64,000 nt of DNA from positions 62,001-126,000 of the forward strand of contig CAMAXF010000002.1 in NCBI GenBank assembly GCA_945862305.1, given 5' to 3'. The first letter of the stretch is position 1. Every line of letters begins with the position of its first letter. Shown in pieces: positions 59,879-64,000 of the stretch. This DNA is from Bordetella parapertussis. GTDB lineage: Bacteria > Pseudomonadota > Gammaproteobacteria > Burkholderiales > Burkholderiaceae_A. The notes under the pieces were generated by a model that was not told the DNA's origin, did no database searches, and was given only the letters and a program-made list of their open reading frames with translations. The position numbers and the translations under genes are program-made.

Positions 59879-61287
59879 ACCGTCGCCACCCGGAGCAGGT
59901 TGGTGGTGCCCGGACGCCCAAATGGCATTCCCGCAGTGATCACAATCTTGTCACCGGCCACACCAAAGCCTTCGGCCTGGCAGACCTCTCGCGCACACGA
60001 AACCATCTCGTCGGCAGAACTCACATCGGGCACGACCTTGGCGTGCACACCCCAGACGAAGGCCATGCGACGGGCCGTTTCGAGACGAGGGGTCATGCAA
60101 AGAATAGGGGCCATGGGCCGCTGACGGGCCGCACGAAAGCTGGTGGTTCCCGACGTGGTGTAGGTGACGTTGGCAGAGGCCTTCACCACCTCGGCTACGC
60201 TTCGCATGGCCGCGCAGATGGCATCTGCAGCGGTGGGAAGCGGCTCCGGATGCTGGGCATCCATGAGGGTGCGATAGGCTGGGTCGGCCTCCACCTCCCG
60301 AATGATGCGGTCCATCATCGAGACCGCCTGGACCGGATAGGCCCCGCTGGCGGATTCCGCGCTCAGCATGACCGCATCAGCACCATCGTAGATGGCGCTG
60401 GCCACATCGGAGGCCTCGGCCCGGGTTGGTGTGGGCGCAGAGATCATGGACTCGAGCATCTGGGTGGCCACAATGGTGGGCTTGCCCTGCGCGCGGCAGG
60501 CCCGCAGGATGCGCTTGGATGCAATCGGCACACGCTCGGGCGGCAGCTCCACGCCGAGGTCGCCTCGGGCGACCATGACGAGGTCGGAGAGCCGGACAAT
60601 CTCTTCGAGGTGATCCATGGCCTGGGGTTTTTCAAGCTTGGTCATGAGCAGGGCGCGGTCGCCGATGATCTCTCGGGCCTCATGGAGGTCTTCAGGCCGC
60701 TGCACAAAAGAGAGCGCCACACACTCCACACCGAGCGAGAGGGCAAAGTCGAGGTCTCGGCGGTCTTTCTCAGTGAGCACAGGAATGGGCAGGATGGCAT
60801 CGGGCACATTCACGCCCTTCCGATCGGAGAGCGGGCCGCCGGTGATGACCTTGGTCTTGATCTGGGTGGCCGTCTTGCTCACGACCTGCAGTCGCAGTTT
60901 GCCATCGTCGAGCAGCAGGGACTGTCCTGGCTCCACCGCCGCGAAGAGCTCCGGATGTGGCAGGCAAATGCGCTCGGCCGAGCCCGGGGACGGGTCGTTG
61001 TCGAGGGTGAAGTCGCTGCCGGTTTCGATGAGGGCCTTGCCACCGCCCATCACACCCACCCGGAGCTTCGGGCCTTGTAGGTCCGCCAGGATGGCGATCG
61101 GTCGGCCTACACGGCGCTCGACCTCGCGAACCATGTCGTAACGGGCCTGATGGTCTGCATGGGTGCCATGGCTGAAGTTAAACCGAAAGACATCGGCACC
61201 GGCCTCATGAAGCGCCAGGATGGTCTCCACCGTGGAACTGGCAGGCCCCAGGGTGGCGATGACCCGGGCGTTTCGTTGGCGTCTCAT
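59875..61287 (-). CDS. pyk: Pyruvate kinase
   Basis: Converts phosphoenolpyruvate and ADP to pyruvate and ATP. 470 aa. ATLGPASS, FRFNFSHG, the catalytic lysine region TKLEKPQAMDHL, MVARGDLGVELP and the ATQMLESMI segment are all present. This is the shorter PykA-like type often found in glycerate-pathway clusters (ttuE/pyk). It follows the PanE-like gene by 17 nt, so FAH-panE-pyk look co-transcribed. The stop overlaps the convergent regulator stop by 4 nt. Confidence 0.95.
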   Translation of the reverse strand: MRRQRNARVIATLGPASSTVETILALHEAGADVFRFNFSHGTHADHQARYDMVREVERRVGRPIAILADLQGPKLRVGVMGGGKALIETGSDFTLDNDPSPGSAERICLPHPELFAAVEPGQSLLLDDGKLRLQVVSKTATQIKTKVITGGPLSDRKGVNVPDAILPIPVLTEKDRRDLDFALSLGVECVALSFVQRPEDLHEAREIIGDRALLMTKLEKPQAMDHLEEIVRLSDLVMVARGDLGVELPPERVPIASKRILRACRAQGKPTIVATQMLESMISAPTPTRAEASDVASAIYDGADAVMLSAESASGAYPVQAVSMMDRIIREVEADPAYRTLMDAQHPEPLPTAADAICAAMRSVAEVVKASANVTYTTSGTTSFRAARQRPMAPILCMTPRLETARRMAFVWGVHAKVVPDVSSADEMVSCAREVCQAEGFGVAGDKIVITAGMPFGRPGTTNLLRVATV

Positions 61288-61304
61288 GGAGGCTCCGATG
61301 GAAA

Positions 61305-62315
61305 TTAGTTGAGGAAATGCATCTTCACATAGCCCTGGTGCTCCTGGGTGACTTTCTCCAAGAGCTTGACCAAGGCATAGACCGTGTTGATGTGGGGTGT
61401 TGGGATGCCCGTGAGGCGACCCAGTTCAGAGACGGAGCCCACCAGGGCATCGATCTCCACACTGCGACCTGCCTCGATGTCCTGAAGCATGGACGTCTTG
61501 TGGGCACCGACCTTCTCAGCCCCCTCAATGCGCTTCTCGAGCGTGACCCGAAAGGTGATGCCGAGCTTGTTGGCGATGGTCTGGGCCTCGGTCATCATGT
61601 TGGCAGCCAGGTCTCGGGTGAGCGGGTACTGGCAGATGGCCTCAAGCGTGGAATGCGACAAGGCACTGATCGGGTTGAAGGTGAGGTTGCCCCAGAGCTT
61701 GAGCCAGATCTCGGCCCGAATGTTATCGAGCACCGGGGCCTTGAAGCCCGCCCGCGTGAAGCATTCGGAGACCATGGTGGCCCGCTCGCTCACGGTTCCG
61801 TCGAGCTCCCCCACGGGGAATCGCAGACCCTCCACATGAAGAATGACACCGGGTGCCACCAGCTCCGAGGCCGGGTAGACCACGCAGCCCAGCACCCGGT
61901 CTGCGGGGATCTTGCGAATGGCGTCGCCCGTGGGGTCGACCGAGGCCACCTGGGTGCCCTCGTAGGGGCCGCCGTGCTTGGTGAAATACCAATAGGGAAT
62001 GCCATTTTGCATGGTCACCACCACGGTCTTAGGGCCAAAGAGCTTGGGCAGGTCGTCGGCGACATCCGCCACCTGGTGCGCCTTGACTGCCAGGATCACG
62101 ATGTCTTGAGGGCCAGCTTCGTCATAGTTGTTGGTGGCCTTCACATTCTTGGCAATGTGCTCGGTGCCGTCTTCCATGATGAGCTTGAGCCCGTTCTCGC
62201 GAATGGCCTCCAGGTTTTTGCCGCGGACCATGCAGGTGACGTCCTCACCGGCCAAGGCCAGCTTGCAGGCCACGAGACCACCGATTGCACCCACTCCAAT
62301 GACTGCTACTTTCAT
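61305..62315 (-). CDS. PanE-family 2-dehydropantoate 2-reductase-like protein; candidate oxalyl-CoA reductase
   Basis: 336 aa from the ATG at 62315, with GGGAGG 7 nt upstream. N-terminal Rossmann motif MKVAVIGVGAIGG for NADPH, MQNG segment, and a C-terminal helical domain with the conserved lysine in AEIWLKLWGNLTFNP. By family it would be ketopantoate reductase. However, it lies in an oxalate locus between a FAH-family gene and pyruvate kinase, not with pantothenate genes. In Methylobacterium extorquens a PanE paralogue (PanE2) has been reported, from memory, as an oxalyl-CoA reductase. That function is therefore inferred here. Confidence 0.85.
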   Translation of the reverse strand: MKVAVIGVGAIGGLVACKLALAGEDVTCMVRGKNLEAIRENGLKLIMEDGTEHIAKNVKATNNYDEAGPQDIVILAVKAHQVADVADDLPKLFGPKTVVVTMQNGIPYWYFTKHGGPYEGTQVASVDPTGDAIRKIPADRVLGCVVYPASELVAPGVILHVEGLRFPVGELDGTVSERATMVSECFTRAGFKAPVLDNIRAEIWLKLWGNLTFNPISALSHSTLEAICQYPLTRDLAANMMTEAQTIANKLGITFRVTLEKRIEGAEKVGAHKTSMLQDIEAGRSVEIDALVGSVSELGRLTGIPTPHINTVYALVKLLEKVTQEHQGYVKMHFLN

Positions 62316-62360
62316 ACGTCCTCCCAAAGTCTTATTTTTGTGTTGAATCAACCACCACGA

Positions 62361-63128
62361 CTACTCAAAGGTATTGATCAGTGAACCAATGCCCTCGATC
62401 TGAATTTCGATCTTGCTGCCCGGCTTCATGGAGCCGACCCCCACGGACGTGCCGCAGATGATGATGTCGCCGGCATGCAGGGTCATGTCCTGGGAAATGA
62501 GGCTCACCAACTCCGCCACGCTAAAGTGCATGTCGGCGATGGGGTAGTCCTGACGAACATCGCCGTTGAGAATGGTCTTCACCCGAAGGCTGGCGGGCTC
62601 GAGCCCCGTGGCAATCACAGGCCCGATGGGCAAAAAGCCATCGAAGCCCTTCGAGCGCACCCATTGGGGGAAGGTGGCATCTCGAAACAGGATGTCGGCA
62701 TGGGTCACATCGTTCACGCACGTGAACCCGAAGACATGCGACATGGCCGACTCCACCGACACGGCTGTGGCCGTCTTGCCAATCACCACGCCGAGCTCAC
62801 CCTCGAAGACCACTTTGCCCTCGGCTCGCGGCTTCGGGATGACAGCACCTGGGTCGTTGTACGTGTTGGGTGACTTCAGCAGGTAGAGCGGCTCTGGCGG
62901 CTTGGTGAGGTTGAGCTTGGCGCTGAGCTGCGCAAAGTTATTCCAGAGCGCGATGACCTTGCCAGACTCCACGGGACGCACCAGCCGAATGGCATCCAGC
63001 GACAGCCGCTCGTCGGTGGGCGTCGGTGAGGCGAACATGTCCCCTCGCCAAACCTGCACGCTGCCAGCGTCTAGGGTGCCAAATCCTGTCTCGGCCCCGT
63101 GCACAAATCGAACCCATTGATGGTCCAT
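62361..63128 (-). CDS. FAH-family hydrolase/isomerase, second copy
   Basis: 255-aa fumarylacetoacetase superfamily protein. Metal-site residues lie in FEGELGVVIGK and CVNDVTHADI; WVRSKGFDGFLPIGP and GDIIICGTSVGVGSM are typical of the C-terminal FAH domain. It is distinct from the FAH protein at 28982. First gene of an apparent FAH-panE-pyk operon, with GGGAGGG ribosome site. The likely substrate is a small ketoacid or acylpyruvate; a specific reaction cannot be given. Confidence 0.87.
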   Translation of the reverse strand: MDHQWVRFVHGAETGFGTLDAGSVQVWRGDMFASPTPTDERLSLDAIRLVRPVESGKVIALWNNFAQLSAKLNLTKPPEPLYLLKSPNTYNDPGAVIPKPRAEGKVVFEGELGVVIGKTATAVSVESAMSHVFGFTCVNDVTHADILFRDATFPQWVRSKGFDGFLPIGPVIATGLEPASLRVKTILNGDVRQDYPIADMHFSVAELVSLISQDMTLHAGDIIICGTSVGVGSMKPGSKIEIQIEGIGSLINTFE

Positions 63129-63200
63129 TGTGTTGCCCTCCCTTTATAAATCTATTTTTTTTAATGACTTCGGGTTTCCCCTGATTATGGCTTTGAATAT

Positions 63201-63232
63201 AAAAAAAAGGGCGCCTGAAGGCGCCCTTTTTT
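63201..63232. terminator. Bidirectional rho-independent terminator
   Basis: Perfect 7-bp stem GGGCGCC-TGAA-GGCGCCC (63209-63226) flanked by eight A and six T. On the minus strand it ends the kinase-like/BON gene; it isolates the FAH-panE-pyk operon from upstream transcription. The 70 bp between it and the FAH start are AT-rich and must hold that operon's promoter. Confidence 0.93.
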
Positions 63233-63247
63233 GAGTGACGCCTCGCG

Positions 63248-64000
63248 CTATCGTTGTCTGGAGAAGAGTTTCAAATCAGCCTCCACGGCCGAGACTCCCT
63301 TTACCGCAGCCGCAATCTTCTGGGCCGCCTTGGCCTCAAATTCATCGGCCACAATGCCCGCGAGCTTCACGCGACCCTGCCGGGCCTCAATGACAATGTG
63401 GACATCCGAGGCCTCCTCGGAGCGACGCAGTGCTGCCCGCACATGGGCCGCAAGTTCTGCATCACGCAGCTTCTGCTGGGATTCCGGCGTCTCACGAAAG
63501 GCGGGCTGCGCGAGCAAGGCCTTCACCTGACCCACGCAGGCATCCACCGACAGGCGGTTGGTGTTGAGCACCAGGTCATAGAGCAACGGGTCTCCCCAGA
63601 CCGCACCGAAGCGCACCTCCATGTTGCGGGTGTGTGCGGCATCGCTGCGAAGAAGCTCCTCACGAACCAGGTCTTCGTCATCGGTGGCGAGCTTGGCCTT
63701 CAGCCAGGCCACCCGGTTCTCCATGGGGGCACAGACCCGAATGCACGGGATGTGGGGAATCTCACGGAGCAGGAAGGTCGCGCCCCACCCGCGGATGATC
63801 ACATTGCCTTGGGCCGCCTGCTCAAACACGGCCTCGGCCACGAAATTCGACAGGCGTTGGTTGTCGGTGGTCATGCGGGTGAGCAGGCCAGCTTTTCCCT
63901 CGACGACTCGCCGAATGAGGCTCGTGGAGCTCGACATGTTCTGGGCGACATGGTCCACGACCTCATTCTTGACTTGAGACAGCTTGAGCTCCTGGGCCAA
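63248..64000 (-). CDS. Cytidylate-kinase-like protein with C-terminal BON domain (5' end beyond window)
   Basis: At least 250 aa; the frame is open at the right edge, so the N-terminal P-loop region is missing. About residues 1-165 match the cytidylate kinase-like (Cytidylate_kin2) family: GNVIIRGWGATFLL, and the signature FGAVWGDPLLYDLVLNTNRLS. About residues 180-250 form a BON domain (AALRRSEEASDVHIVIEARQGRVKLAGIV). BON domains usually occur in exported or membrane-associated proteins, so a cytoplasmic kinase-BON fusion is unusual. Function unknown. Confidence 0.82.
   Translation of the reverse strand: MAQELKLSQVKNEVVDHVAQNMSSSTSLIRRVVEGKAGLLTRMTTDNQRLSNFVAEAVFEQAAQGNVIIRGWGATFLLREIPHIPCIRVCAPMENRVAWLKAKLATDDEDLVREELLRSDAAHTRNMEVRFGAVWGDPLLYDLVLNTNRLSVDACVGQVKALLAQPAFRETPESQQKLRDAELAAHVRAALRRSEEASDVHIVIEARQGRVKLAGIVADEFEAKAAQKIAAAVKGVSAVEADLKLFSRQR

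Overview
The window is a dense, GC-rich chromosomal segment of a betaproteobacterium, most likely a member of the Burkholderiales. This is inferred from gene order and family content: ileS-lspA, coaBC-dut, clpS-clpA, lpxK-ycaR-kdsB-adk, argD-argF-argG, xseB-ispA-dxs, rpsF-priB-rpsR-rplI-dnaB, an AcnD/PrpF-type methylcitrate cluster and grpE-dnaK-dnaJ. No rRNA, tRNA, insertion sequence, integrase, prophage gene or CRISPR array was recognised. Almost every base is coding. Adjacent co-directional genes often overlap by 4 nt (ATGA or TTGA), and four convergent pairs share a 4-nt stop overlap (CTAG, CTAA or TTAG).

Layout. 1-6839: end of ribF, ileS, lspA, then dut, coaBC, a DUF1330 protein and transaldolase on the minus strand. 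6857-8595: a flavocytochrome c sulfide dehydrogenase pair. 8699-15598: clpS/clpA, a cold-shock protein, icd, a DUF192 protein, Fe superoxide dismutase and xseA. 15852-22959: lpxK, ycaR, kdsB, adk, a DUF3579 protein, arginine genes argD/argF/argG and yajQ. 22956-29677: folE2, dxs, ispA, xseB, an orphan Rieske oxygenase, a sulfurtransferase and a FAH-family hydrolase. 29705-34391: dnaB and ribosomal protein operon, a D-2-hydroxyacid dehydrogenase and an orphan LUD-domain protein. 34460-39341: a coupled operon of seven-iron ferredoxin, ferredoxin-NADP reductase, PHB depolymerase, RnfB-like ferredoxin, nth, DUF1841 protein and a LysR regulator. 39757-47611: the 2-methylcitrate pathway (prpB, prpC, acnD, prpF, prpE) for propionate. 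47616-51346: dnaJ, dnaK, grpE with two sigma-32 type promoters.

51503-63128 is the most interesting region, a compact oxalate locus. On the minus strand lie oxc (oxalyl-CoA decarboxylase), frc (formyl-CoA:oxalate CoA-transferase), a fused NuoE-NuoF type formate dehydrogenase beta subunit and the catalytic alpha subunit. Together they would take oxalate to CO2 plus NADH. A cysteine-free Crp/Fnr-family regulator is divergent from oxc. The intergenic region holds a 14-bp FNR-like palindrome centred exactly 41.5 bp upstream of the start point predicted from a good -10 box, which is class II activator geometry. Next door are a FAH-family protein, a PanE-family reductase and a pyruvate kinase. The PanE-family protein is a candidate oxalyl-CoA reductase, which would give an assimilatory branch through glyoxylate. 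The window ends inside a cytidylate-kinase-like protein fused to a BON domain.

Start codons were chosen from family N-termini and visible Shine-Dalgarno sequences. Promoters and operators were read by eye and are predictions.
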